Shown piece by piece: positions 8,001-15,887 of a stretch of 24,923 bases of DNA (within the stretch, counting starts at the first letter, position 1; each line of letters begins with the position of its first letter). Origin of the DNA: CAMLHP01 sp035712285 (GTDB lineage: Bacteria; Gemmatimonadota; Gemmatimonadetes; Gemmatimonadales; GWC2-71-9); assembly GCA_035712285.1 (NCBI GenBank), contig DASTBA010000110.1, positions 1-24,923 of the forward strand, given 5' to 3'. The position numbers were made by a program, and so were the translations under genes. The notes beneath the pieces were generated by a model. It saw nothing but the letters and a program-made list of their open reading frames with translations, was not told where the DNA came from and ran no database searches.

Positions 8001-8825
8001 ATGCAGGTCTATCTGTCGGTTGACATGGAAGGCATTGCCGGGGTGGTGCATGAGCTCCAGACCGACCCGGTGAACCCGGCGGTGGCCGCCGACTATGCCC
8101 GATCCTGCGCCCTGATGACGGGAGAGGCGAACGCGGCCATCGAGGGCGCCCTGGACGCCGGCGCCACGCGGGTGGTGGTGAACGACAGCCACTGGCTCAT
8201 GCGAAACCTGATCGCGGCCGACTTGCATCCGGCGGCGGAGCTGGTGAGCGGCAGCCCGAAGCCGCTCTCCATGATGGAAGGCATCCAGGAAGGGTTCGAT
8301 GCCGCGTGCCTCATCGGCTATCACGGCCGGGCCGGCACCACGGCGTCCGTGATCGACCACACCTACACCGACCGGGTACACGAGGTGCGCGTCAACGATC
8401 GCCCCGTCGGCGAGCTGGCGCTCAACGCGGCGGTCGCGGGCTGCTTCGGCGTGCCCGTTGCGTTCGTCTCGGGCGACAATACCCTGGTGGTGGAGGCGCG
8501 CGAATTCCTCGGAGAATCGGTGGGTGCCGTGGCGGTGAAGCAGGGCATCAGCCGCTATGCGGCGCGGTGCCTCTCTCCTGCCGAGGCACGGCGCCGGATC
8601 CGGGCCGGGGTGGCCGAGGCGCTCAAGCACCCGCACGACCGCTTCGCTTTTGCCGCTCCCGTGACGATCGAGACCGACTACGCCCGCAGCGTGCATGCGG
8701 ACATGGCGGCACTGCTGCCCGGCGCCGAGCGCACCGGCGCGCGCCGGGTGCGCTATGCGCACGCGGACTATCTCCAGGCCTTCCGCGCCTGGCGTGCGAT
8801 GTCCGCCCTGGCGGCGGCGGAGTAG
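8001..8825 (+). CDS. M55 family zinc D-aminopeptidase (DppA-type)
   Basis: A 274-residue metallopeptidase of family M55, whose type member is the D-aminopeptidase DppA of Bacillus subtilis; it releases N-terminal D-amino acids such as D-Ala from short peptides. The metal and catalytic motifs are all present: SVDMEG with Asp8 and Glu10, NDSHW with His at about 64, GYHG with His at about 108, and the glutamate in VGELALNA at about 138. The family is cytosolic and decameric, and no signal peptide is seen here. A GGAG element lies about five bases before the ATG at 8001. The SDR gene follows after three bases. The nearby Dpp importer makes imported D-peptides a plausible substrate (inference). 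Confidence 0.9.
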   Translation: MQVYLSVDMEGIAGVVHELQTDPVNPAVAADYARSCALMTGEANAAIEGALDAGATRVVVNDSHWLMRNLIAADLHPAAELVSGSPKPLSMMEGIQEGFDAACLIGYHGRAGTTASVIDHTYTDRVHEVRVNDRPVGELALNAAVAGCFGVPVAFVSGDNTLVVEAREFLGESVGAVAVKQGISRYAARCLSPAEARRRIRAGVAEALKHPHDRFAFAAPVTIETDYARSVHADMAALLPGAERTGARRVRYAHADYLQAFRAWRAMSALAAAE

Positions 8826-8828
8826 CGG

Positions 8829-9542
8829 ATGCCGACCGTGCTGGTATCGGGCGCAAGCCGGGGAATCGGGCGGGAACTGGTGCGGCAGTGCCTCGAGCGA
8901 GGCGACGAGGTCGTGGCGATCGTCCGGCGGGCCGCCTCCGCGGCGGAATTGCGTGCCGAGTTCGGGAGCCGCCCCGTGATCCTCGAATGCGACGTGACCG
9001 ATGAGCCGGCGCTGCGCGCCGCGCGGCACGCGCTCGACCGCCGGGTCCAGGCCGTTGATATCCTGGTCAACAGCGCGGGACGGTACTCGTTCGTCTCCGA
9101 GCACTGGGATCCGGGCCGGACCACCTTCGATGCGCTGACGCACGACGAGCTCATCCAGATCTTCGACGTCAATGCCGCCGCGCCGATGCTCGTCATCCGT
9201 GCCTTCCTCGACCTGCTCCGGCGCGCCGCCCGGCCCCGCATCCTCAACCTGACGTCCTTGCTCGGCTCGGTCTCCCACCGGACCCAGCCTGGGGACTACG
9301 CCTACGCCGCCAGCAAGGCCGCCCTCAACATCATGACCCGCGTGTTCGCCGCCGAGTTCCGCCCGCACGGCATCATCGCCGTTGCCGTGACGCCCGGATG
9401 GGTGCACACCGACATGGGCGGCGCCGGCGCGAGTCTCTCGCCGCAGGCATCGGTGCGCGGCCTGCTCGCGCTGGCGGACGGCCTGACCATCGCCGACACC
9501 GGGCGGTTCGTCGACTACCAGGGCGAGACCCAGCCCTGGTAA
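8829..9542 (+). CDS. Short-chain dehydrogenase/reductase (SDR), C-factor-like
   Basis: A 237-residue classical SDR. The Rossmann nucleotide motif GASRGIG lies at residues 8-14, followed by CDVTDE, then NSAG near 87-90, a serine in NLTSLLGS, and the catalytic YAASK near 160. The C-terminal region has VTPGWVHTDMGG, as in the C-factor/sniffer subgroup that acts on NAD(P)H-linked carbonyl or alcohol substrates. It starts three bases after the M55 peptidase stop, so the two are probably co-transcribed, but no substrate can be read. The TAA stop directly abuts the stop of the convergent metallophosphoesterase. Confidence 0.88.
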   Translation: MPTVLVSGASRGIGRELVRQCLERGDEVVAIVRRAASAAELRAEFGSRPVILECDVTDEPALRAARHALDRRVQAVDILVNSAGRYSFVSEHWDPGRTTFDALTHDELIQIFDVNAAAPMLVIRAFLDLLRRAARPRILNLTSLLGSVSHRTQPGDYAYAASKAALNIMTRVFAAEFRPHGIIAVAVTPGWVHTDMGGAGASLSPQASVRGLLALADGLTIADTGRFVDYQGETQPW

Positions 9543-10418
9543 TCAGGCACGTCTCAGCGTGAAGATCGGAAGCTCCGGCGGGCAGCAGAACCGCGCCTCG
9601 ATCTCCACCGTGCCTACGCCCCGCGAGACGTACAGCGGCGCCCGGCCCGTGCGATACCACCCATTCACGTAGCGGCCCGAGCCGACCGGCGTGTACGGCA
9701 CCCAGCCCGGCAGGCGGATCTGCCCGCCGTGCGTGTGCCCGGAGAGGAGCGCTGCGGGAAGGCGCGGAATCGCGGCCGGCAGGCGGTCGGCGTAGGCCGG
9801 ACAGTGCACCAGCCAGATGTCCGCGTCCGAGAGTGACGGATCCAGCACCTGCGGGCCGGGCGACGGCTCCTGATACAGTGCATCCCCCAGCCCGGCGATG
9901 CCCAGCCGCGCGCGGCCCCGGGACAGCACCATCCGGGCATCCTGCAGCATCGTGGCGCCACCGTCGGCGTAGGCGCGCGCCAGCTCCGCGTCGGCGATCT
10001 TCGCGCGGCGCTCCCAGTTGCCGAAGATGCCGATGGTGGCGAGCGTACCGCGCGCTTCGCGGACGAACCCGGTGAGCAGGGGCAGCGCCTCGCGATGCTC
10101 GACCAGGTCTCCGGTGCACACGACGATCTCCGGACGCTCGCGCGCCAGAATGGCGGCGGCATGCCGCGCCGCACGACGGTTGCCGGGAAAGTGGACATCG
10201 GTCACGTGCGCGATCCGGAGTCCGTCGAACTCCCGGCCAAGCCCCGGCACCGGCAGCTCCGTGCGGGTGACGCGGACTGCGCCCGGCTCGATCCCGAACG
10301 CATCGAGGCCGGTGCCGAGGCCCAGCAGGCCGCCAGCCGCCAGGAAGCGGCGCCTGGTCCAGGCACCCGGTGATCGAGGGCCCGCTGTGCGAATGTCCGG
10401 CGCTGATTCATCCCTCAC
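9543..10418 (-). CDS. Tat-exported metallophosphoesterase (YkuE-like)
   Basis: A 291-residue calcineurin-like phosphoesterase. The N-terminus has a twin-arginine signal (TRRRFLAAGGLLGLG, residues 21-35), so it should be exported folded. Metal motifs in order are TDVH (Asp74, His76), GDLV at about 103, GNWE at about 133, LVHCP, and SGHTHGGQ. The usual motif is GNHD/GNHE; here tryptophan replaces the histidine. Relatives such as YkuE act on membrane or lipid phosphates at the cell surface, but the substrate is not determined here. The GTG at 10418 is chosen because AGGAG lies about eight bases upstream. It is divergent from the TonB receptor gene across 51 bases. Confidence 0.88.
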   Translation of the reverse strand: MRDESAPDIRTAGPRSPGAWTRRRFLAAGGLLGLGTGLDAFGIEPGAVRVTRTELPVPGLGREFDGLRIAHVTDVHFPGNRRAARHAAAILARERPEIVVCTGDLVEHREALPLLTGFVREARGTLATIGIFGNWERRAKIADAELARAYADGGATMLQDARMVLSRGRARLGIAGLGDALYQEPSPGPQVLDPSLSDADIWLVHCPAYADRLPAAIPRLPAALLSGHTHGGQIRLPGWVPYTPVGSGRYVNGWYRTGRAPLYVSRGVGTVEIEARFCCPPELPIFTLRRA

Positions 10419-10419
10419 C

Positions 10420-10427
10420 TATATTGC
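10420..10427 (+). promoter_or_regulatory. Possible -10 element for the first TonB receptor
   Basis: TATATTGC in the 51-base divergent spacer, 43 bases before the receptor ATG. It is AT-rich in a very GC-rich setting and five of six positions match TATAAT. No convincing -35 is seen. Weak evidence from sequence alone. Confidence 0.3.
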
Positions 10428-10469
10428 TCCTGTCTCTCGTATCCACGCCGCCATCAGGGAGTCCGGAAG

Positions 10470-13361
10470 ATGCCGCGAATCACGGCGGGCCTGATCATGA
10501 CCGTCCTGCTGTCCGCTCCGTCCGTCGCCGCGGCACAGGGCATCCCCGCGATGGCCGATTCGGTCGAGCGGCGTCCCGACTCGCTCGGTACCGTGCGGGA
10601 ACTGCCCGGCAGCCTCACCGATGCCCCGGCGGACAGCGCCGACGGCCCGCTGCTCTACCTGCCCGGCGTCGCCGGCTCCCTCAGTGGCATTTCCATCCGC
10701 GGCTCTGCGCCATCCGAGACCGGCACGCTGGTCAATGGAATAGATGTAACGCCGGGCATGCGCGGCCCGGCGGTGGGGCTGCCGACCAATGCTGCCGCTT
10801 CGGCATGGGTGGTCACCGGACCGGCATCGGCTCGCACCGCCGCCGGACGATCGCTGCAGTTCGAGATCGCCGGCGCGCCCGATTCGTCCGGGGCACGCTT
10901 GCGGTATTTCACCGATCGCCTGTCGGGGGCATCGAGTCTCGGCTTCAACCGCTTCGAGCTCGCCACCGGCCTGTCGCGCCGCACCTTCCGGGTGTTCGCC
11001 GCGGGGACGCTCACCGGCCAGAAGGCCGCCGATTTCGGTACCGATGCGCGGAGCGTGCCGATCTTCGCGCCGGCCGGCCTCGACACCTCCATCACGTTCC
11101 CGGGTGAGTCCGGCGATTCCATCACCGAAGACGTGGTGCAGTGGGCGGCAACCCGCGGCAACTGCGACACCTTTTCGAAGAGCACCAACGCCGGCATCGC
11201 GGACAACTACGGCCTGGATTGCACCGGCGACCGGACACCGGGCACCGCGCAGTCAGCGTACAGCGTGGCGGTCAGCGCACAGCTGGACCTGAATCGCACC
11301 GCGAAGCTGGAATTCCTGGGCCTCAAGTCCCGTTCCGATGCCCGCGAGTTCGATTACCGCAGCATCCGCGATCCTGCGAACCTTCGCGGCGATCAGCAGC
11401 TGGCGAGTGCGTATACCGTCACGCTGTCGGGCCAGCTGGGCCAGGGACCCATGCCGGGGGCGTATCGCATCGGCGTCTCCCGCCAGCAGAACCAGCTGAT
11501 GGCGGGGCCGCTCACTGCCGAGAGCGAGCTCAAGACCCGGGACCCGTCGCTCGGCCTGATGCTCTCCGGTCTCGGCTTCCGGTGGGACTTCACCAGCTTT
11601 CCGGTCGACAGCCAGCTGGTGGACAACTATCGCGCCCACCGGACCACCAGTCGCATCACGCCGTACGACCTGCTGAACGTGGACCAGTACAACCTCGTGG
11701 ACCCGTACCGGGATGGTCCCTACGCCACCTCCGGCTTCTTCGAGCGTGGCGGCCCGGTTGGCCTGCTCGACCTCCAGCGCGAGAAGCGGACATTGTTCTT
11801 CGGCGATGCCTCATGGCGCACCAACCGGAATTCCGTGCTTTCCGTGGGTGGGAGCTACACCCGGTACGACATCGCCAGTTATGCCAGTCAGCTCACCTCG
11901 CTCGTGTTCAGCGACATCTACATCGAGAAGCCAGCCAGTGGCGCGCTCTATGCCGAGCAGCGGTTCACCTATGGCAAGGCGGAACTGTCCGCTGGCGTCC
12001 GGTACGACTTCTTCTCGTCCAATGCGGAACGCCCCGCCGCGCTCGATACGCTGCCGTTCATTCCGGGAACGAGCACGCCCAACCCCACCTATGGTCAGTA
12101 CCAGCAATATCCGGCCATCTCGTCCTACGGTGCCCCCGGCCAGACGATCGTGATCAACGGCCGCGTGCTGCCGCTGGTCTCCACGATCAAGGACCGGCGC
12201 CACAGCGGATGGAGCCCCGCCCTTCGCGGTGCGCTGCAACTGGGTCGGGACACTCGCCTTCGCGGCGGCATCGTGCGCGAATTGCGCATGCCGGATCTGG
12301 CCCTGGTGTACGCGGGGGTGAACACGGACCTGAATATCACGAACATCGGCCAGGTGTTCGGCACCGACCTCGATTTCACCCGGTCATGGCGTGAGGAGCT
12401 CGGCCTTACCCAGTCCCTGGGACGTGCACTGGCGCTCGATATCGTCGGATATCACCGCTCGAGCGACAGCGTTCCGGCAACGTTGATCCAGGGTGTTCGC
12501 AACCCGCTTCGCAACAACACGCCGACGAGCCTGCTGCGCTACGCAGCGACAGCCGGCAGCGGGATCACCGGTGGCGAGATTGCGCTTTCGTTCACGAGCC
12601 CGTGGCTGAGCGCCGCCGCCGGGTATCGTCATCAGGGCACCAGCGCCACCGACTTCACGATCGGAGGCATCTGGAACCGCGCCGACGTGTTCACCACCAC
12701 CGTGGCGTTCCACGCCCCGCCCGAATTGCGCCATGGGCTGTTCTCGCGGGCCAGTCTCTGGGCGGGGCTGCGCGTTGCCGGCGGCATGCGCTACGTCAAG
12801 TGTTTCTCGTCATTTGGCGTACCGCCGGGTGATTTGTTCGCCGAGGCCGGAGAGCCGTGCCCGATCTTTTCCGGCGGCCTCATCACCGGACCGACCCGGG
12901 GCGAGAAGCACCTGGATCTGCGCTTCTCCAAGGCGCTCACACCGGGGCCATATGCTCCGCGCCTCTTCGTGGACGTCCGCAATCTCTTCAACTTCCGGAA
13001 CTCGGTACGCCAGTACCAGGACACCCTGGCCGCTGCACAGGGCAAGCTCGAGTTTATCGCCGATGAGCAGGCCGCCTACCACGACGAGGCCACGAGAAAC
13101 GGGGCCTCAGCATCGAACGGGGACATCAACCTCGCCTTCCCGGACGCGTCCTGCGCCGGATGGGTCAATGTCGGTGGCTCCGGCGCCGCCCCCAACTGCA
13201 TCGCCCTCAAGCGGGCCGAAGCCCGCTTCGGCAACGGCGATGGCGTCTTCACCACGGCGGAACAGGCCGCCACCGCCGGGGCGCTCTTCGGGGCCACCTC
13301 CGGCACCGACTTCCTGGGCACGCCCCGCCGCATCCGGCTGGGAATCGAGATGGGGATCTAG
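10470..13361 (+). CDS. TonB-dependent outer-membrane receptor with cysteine pairs and EF-hand-like loop
   Basis: A 963-residue receptor starting at ATG 10470, with GGGAG about seven bases upstream. A signal peptide (LIMTVLLSAPSVAAAQ) is followed by a short plug domain with LPGVAGSLSGISIRGS and ETGTLVNGIDV, then a long beta-barrel with alternating aromatic strands and a large turn content. Unlike the second receptor in the window, it lacks an N-terminal carboxypeptidase-like domain. All six cysteines I can find form three close pairs (C-X18-C, C-X18-C, C-X14-C), probably disulphides in surface loops. Near the C-terminus, FGNGDGVFTTAE (about residues 920-931) resembles an EF-hand loop, although position 1 is Phe. 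The last strand ends RRIRLGIEMGI. The ligand is unknown. Its stop overlaps that of the convergent SDR. Confidence 0.85.
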   Translation: MPRITAGLIMTVLLSAPSVAAAQGIPAMADSVERRPDSLGTVRELPGSLTDAPADSADGPLLYLPGVAGSLSGISIRGSAPSETGTLVNGIDVTPGMRGPAVGLPTNAAASAWVVTGPASARTAAGRSLQFEIAGAPDSSGARLRYFTDRLSGASSLGFNRFELATGLSRRTFRVFAAGTLTGQKAADFGTDARSVPIFAPAGLDTSITFPGESGDSITEDVVQWAATRGNCDTFSKSTNAGIADNYGLDCTGDRTPGTAQSAYSVAVSAQLDLNRTAKLEFLGLKSRSDAREFDYRSIRDPANLRGDQQLASAYTVTLSGQLGQGPMPGAYRIGVSRQQNQLMAGPLTAESELKTRDPSLGLMLSGLGFRWDFTSFPVDSQLVDNYRAHRTTSRITPYDLLNVDQYNLVDPYRDGPYATSGFFERGGPVGLLDLQREKRTLFFGDASWRTNRNSVLSVGGSYTRYDIASYASQLTSLVFSDIYIEKPASGALYAEQRFTYGKAELSAGVRYDFFSSNAERPAALDTLPFIPGTSTPNPTYGQYQQYPAISSYGAPGQTIVINGRVLPLVSTIKDRRHSGWSPALRGALQLGRDTRLRGGIVRELRMPDLALVYAGVNTDLNITNIGQVFGTDLDFTRSWREELGLTQSLGRALALDIVGYHRSSDSVPATLIQGVRNPLRNNTPTSLLRYAATAGSGITGGEIALSFTSPWLSAAAGYRHQGTSATDFTIGGIWNRADVFTTTVAFHAPPELRHGLFSRASLWAGLRVAGGMRYVKCFSSFGVPPGDLFAEAGEPCPIFSGGLITGPTRGEKHLDLRFSKALTPGPYAPRLFVDVRNLFNFRNSVRQYQDTLAAAQGKLEFIADEQAAYHDEATRNGASASNGDINLAFPDASCAGWVNVGGSGAAPNCIALKRAEARFGNGDGVFTTAEQAATAGALFGATSGTDFLGTPRRIRLGIEMGI

Positions 13362-14143
13362 GATTCCGGCGGCAGGCGCCGCTGCTGGGCGGCGCCCGCC
13401 AGCTGGGCGAGCAGCGATCGGGGCGTCAGCCGCACCGCCTGTGCATGCAGCTTGTTCACCACTCCCGGGACCACGATCCGCTCGCCCCGCAGGGTGGCCG
13501 CGTAGGCGATCTCCGCCACGCTCCGCGCATCCATCCGCACCCCGAGCGCCGGCGCCGGCGCAAAACGGGCCCGTTCCGCGAAGCCGGTGGCCGTCGGCCC
13601 AGGGCAGAGGGTCGTGACGGTCACCCCCGTCCCCCGCAGTTCCACCGCGATGGCCTCCGAGAACGAGAGCACGAACGCCTTGGTGGCGAAGTAGATCGCC
13701 TGGAACGGTCCCGGCTGGAACGCCGCGGTGGAAGCCACGTTGAGAATCCGGCCCCGTCCGCGCTGGAGCATCCCGGGAAGAAGCCGCTTGGTGAGCTGCA
13801 CGACGGCGTCCACGTTAAGCGCGATCATCGCCAGTTCGTCCGCGAGATCGGTATCCGCGAACCGTCCGGCTCCGCCGTATCCGGCGTTGTTCACCAGGAC
13901 GTCCACCCGGAGGTCGGATGCCGCCAGGGTGGCCACGAGGCGCTCGACGTCGCCCGGGCGGGAGAGATCGGCCGGGATCGTGGTGACGCTGGCGCCATGC
14001 AGCTGCCGCAGTTCGGCGGCGACCCGGGCCAGCCGCTCCTCGCTCCGGCTCACCAGCACCAGCCCGAACCCGTCGCGCGCAAAGAGCCGGGCCAGCTCCC
14101 GGCCGATGCCACTCGACGCGCCGGTGACGAGCGCCGTCGGCAA
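13358..14143 (-). CDS. Short-chain dehydrogenase/reductase (SDR)
   Basis: A classical SDR of about 261 residues. TGASSGIG is near residue 7, ADLSRPGD follows, NNAG lies in the middle, NVASTAAF carries the catalytic serine, and YFATK is the active-site Tyr/Lys motif. The C-terminal CPGPTATGF fits the family. The start is uncertain because no ATG or GTG lies at a sensible place. TTG 14143 gives a normal N-terminus (PTALVTGASSGIG), while a CTG at 14182 would overlap the stop of the upstream membrane protein gene as CTGA. Neither has a clear ribosome site. It is last in the reverse-strand run from uppS. The substrate is unknown. Confidence 0.85.
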   Translation of the reverse strand: MPTALVTGASSGIGRELARLFARDGFGLVLVSRSEERLARVAAELRQLHGASVTTIPADLSRPGDVERLVATLAASDLRVDVLVNNAGYGGAGRFADTDLADELAMIALNVDAVVQLTKRLLPGMLQRGRGRILNVASTAAFQPGPFQAIYFATKAFVLSFSEAIAVELRGTGVTVTTLCPGPTATGFAERARFAPAPALGVRMDARSVAEIAYAATLRGERIVVPGVVNKLHAQAVRLTPRSLLAQLAGAAQQRRLPPES

Positions 14144-14178
14144 CCGGCCGGAAACCGTGGTGGCGGGCGGCGGGACGG

Positions 14179-14676
14179 TCAGCGGTGCGCGCCCGGAGCC
14201 GGTGGCCCCAGTACGAGGCGCCGCAGCGTCAGCGCCAGCAGGCAGGCCGCCACCGCCGGCAGAAAGGCCAGCAGCGTCGCCGCGATGTTGGGACTCGGGG
14301 GAAAGCGGATGTCCCGGCTTGTCAGTGTCGCCCAGATGTAGACCGCCGGCACGCCGAGTCCTATCAGGGTCGCCGACATCCAGGCAAAGGACGGCTTGGC
14401 CAGCGTGAGCACCAGCGATGCCGCCGCCAGCAGTCCCGCCGTCACCAGCGTATCGCCGGTCTGCAGGTTGAAGAACCCGCACGCCAGCCCCGCCGCCAGC
14501 CCGATGACCAGAAACAGGAATCGCATGAGCCATCGCCCTCCCGGACGCATCCGGACCGTCGAGCCGTGTCCTTCCGGCAGCAGGATACCCAGTGCCGCCC
14601 CCGTATAATCCGTCCCGATGCGTTCCCGCGCCAGCGCCGCAGCCGCCCGGCCGCGGGCCTGGTTGGACTCTGTCAT
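14179..14676 (-). CDS. Four-helix membrane protein of unknown function
   Basis: About 165 residues from ATG 14676, which has a weak GGA element; ATG 14697 is an alternative start. A cytoplasmic N-terminal part (TESNQARGRAAAALARERIG) precedes four hydrophobic segments: FLFLVIGLAAGLACGFF, LVTAGLLAAASLVLTLA, WMSATLIGLGVPAVYIWATL, and IAATLLAFLPAVAACLLAL. I do not recognise a family. It lies between uppS and the SDR on the same strand, with about 49 bases after uppS, so it is probably co-transcribed. No catalytic motif is visible. Confidence 0.65.
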   Translation of the reverse strand: MTESNQARGRAAAALARERIGTDYTGAALGILLPEGHGSTVRMRPGGRWLMRFLFLVIGLAAGLACGFFNLQTGDTLVTAGLLAAASLVLTLAKPSFAWMSATLIGLGVPAVYIWATLTSRDIRFPPSPNIAATLLAFLPAVAACLLALTLRRLVLGPPAPGAHR

Positions 14677-14725
14677 GAGTTCCAATGTAGGCGGCATCGC
14701 GTCGTCATGACGTGACGCATGCCAC

Positions 14726-15457
14726 TCATGAAATCCTCGTGATCCCGGCCGCCGGTTCGGGCCGGGACTCCGGCAGTCCCCCGAAGCGGCGCTGGCGCCG
14801 GTGAAAGGTGTGCAGCGCACCGGCCAGGTCCGCTTCGCGGAAGTCGGGAAACATCACCGGCAGGAAGACGAGTTCGGCGTACGCGCTTTCCCAGAGCAGG
14901 AAATCGCTGAGCCGCTGCTCGCCCCCGGTCCGGATCAGCAGGTCCACATCGGGAGAGCGGGTGGCGCCGTGATCCACGATGGCGAGCAGCCGCCCGAAGT
15001 TTTCACGCGAGATCGCCGGCTGTGCCGCCAGGCATTGCGCGGCGCGGAGGATGCTGTCCCGCGCCGAATAGTCCACCGCGATCCGGAGATGCAGGCGCGA
15101 CCCGGCCCGGGTAGCCGCCTCGGCGCGTTCGATGGCATGCAGGACGGATGCCGCCAGCCGGTCGCGCCGGCCGATCACCTGGAGGCGAACCCCGGTTGCG
15201 ACGCAGCGCGGGGTTTCCGCCCGGAGATACTCCCGGAACAGCCGCATGAGCCACTGTACCTCGCGCGCCGGCCGCTTCCAGTTGTCAGCCGAGAACGCGT
15301 ACAGCGTGAGCGTGTCGATGCCGGCCGCCGGCGCGGCCTCGACGGTGCGGCGCACCGCCGCCACACCTTCGCGGTGGCCGGCTGCCCGCGGCAGGCCGCG
15401 CGCTTCGGCCCAGCGCCCGTTCCCGTCCATGATGATGGCTACGTGCAGCGCACCCAT
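14726..15457 (-). CDS. uppS: Cis-prenyltransferase, undecaprenyl diphosphate synthase family (divergent paralogue)
   Basis: A 243-residue cytosolic enzyme that condenses isopentenyl diphosphate units into long cis-polyprenyl diphosphate, the lipid carrier of wall and glycan synthesis. The MDGNGRWA motif has Asp11, the GHREG motif follows, YAFSADNW is at about 53-60, and the C-terminal substrate block reads LLIRTGGEQRLSDFLLW then AYAELVFLPV. Two blocks differ from the common form: FSADNW replaces FSxENW, and VDYSARDSI stands where NYGGR-x-EI or a close variant is usual. It is also not beside cdsA, dxr or frr as housekeeping uppS often is, so it may be a second cis-prenyltransferase. An AAGGAC ribosome site lies five bases before the ATG and partly overlaps a palindromic operator-like sequence. 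Confidence 0.85.
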   Translation of the reverse strand: MGALHVAIIMDGNGRWAEARGLPRAAGHREGVAAVRRTVEAAPAAGIDTLTLYAFSADNWKRPAREVQWLMRLFREYLRAETPRCVATGVRLQVIGRRDRLAASVLHAIERAEAATRAGSRLHLRIAVDYSARDSILRAAQCLAAQPAISRENFGRLLAIVDHGATRSPDVDLLIRTGGEQRLSDFLLWESAYAELVFLPVMFPDFREADLAGALHTFHRRQRRFGGLPESRPEPAAGITRIS

Positions 15458-15465
15458 GCGAAGTC

Positions 15466-15480
15466 CTTTATCATATAAAG
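15466..15480. promoter_or_regulatory. Operator-like palindrome before uppS
   Basis: CTTTA-TCATA-TAAAG, two perfect 5-base arms around a 5-base spacer (six-base arms if the adjoining T/A is counted). It lies 9 bases upstream of the uppS ATG and overlaps its ribosome site. The same CTTTA-N5-TAAAG pattern covers the -10 of the regulator operon at 16492-16506. Probably the binding site of the winged-helix regulator encoded next door (inference). Confidence 0.55.
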
Positions 15481-15489
15481 TTGCGTCCG

Positions 15490-15526
15490 AAAAAAAAGAC
15501 TGGCGCCTACCCCCGCCGGGTGGCGC
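15490..15526 (-). terminator. Rho-independent terminator overlapping the regulator stop codon
   Basis: Read on the reverse strand, GCGCC-ACCC pairs with GGGT-GGCGC around a GGCGG loop, with one unpaired A. After the stem comes CAGTC and a run of eight T (A run at 15490-15497 on the + strand). The TAG stop of the regulator lies inside the 3' arm of the stem. This should separate the regulator operon from uppS, or act as a partial read-through point. Confidence 0.7.
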
Positions 15527-15887
15527 GGATCAGCGCCTCCATGTGCGCAAGGTACTGCTCGAGCGCCTTCCGTCCGGCCGCCGTCAGGCGGAAGTCGGTG
15601 CGCGGCAGCCGCTGCTCGAAGGACTTCTCGCAGGCCACGTACCCGGCGTCCTCCAGCTTGCGCGCGTGCACGCTCAGGTTGCCGTCGGTGGTCTCCAGCA
15701 GCCCCTTCAGTTCGTTGAAGCTCAGGGAGTCGTTGACGGCAAGGGCACTCAGGATGGCGAGCCGCATGCGCTCGTGGATCACCTTGTCGAGCGCCAGCGC
15801 CCTGCCCTCCGCGTCGCCCCGGACGCTCGACAGTGGCTGGGGTGAAGGTACCGCCTCCCGTTTCCGGGCAGCCTGACTCCTAGCCAC
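15507..15887 (-). CDS. Winged-helix transcriptional regulator (HTH_34-like)
   Basis: A 126-residue DNA-binding protein. The start is the GTG at 15887, preceded by GGAGG four bases upstream; it overlaps the end of the membrane protein gene by eight bases. The domain begins at VIHERMRLAILSAL (about 37-49). The helix-turn-helix is SFNELKGLLETTDGNLSVHARKLEDAGYV (ends SFNELK and EDAGYV, about 56-84), and the wing is RLPRTDFRLTAAGR (about 93-106). This is the MarR/ArsR-like winged-helix DNA-binding family often paired with a small membrane protein. No metal- or ligand-binding cysteine set is seen. The CTTTA-N5-TAAAG palindromes before its own operon and before uppS are its likely targets, which suggests autorepression. 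Confidence 0.82.
   Translation of the reverse strand: MARSQAARKREAVPSPQPLSSVRGDAEGRALALDKVIHERMRLAILSALAVNDSLSFNELKGLLETTDGNLSVHARKLEDAGYVACEKSFEQRLPRTDFRLTAAGRKALEQYLAHMEALIRATRRG

Noticed and set aside
7890..9407. Long reverse-strand open frame of about 500 codons opposite the M55 peptidase and SDR
   Set aside because: The forward genes have full catalytic motifs and good starts; the antisense protein is low-complexity and has no family resemblance.
10419..10469. A full divergent promoter pair in the receptor/phosphoesterase spacer
   Set aside because: Only a TATATT-like box is visible; no -35 at the right distance on either strand.
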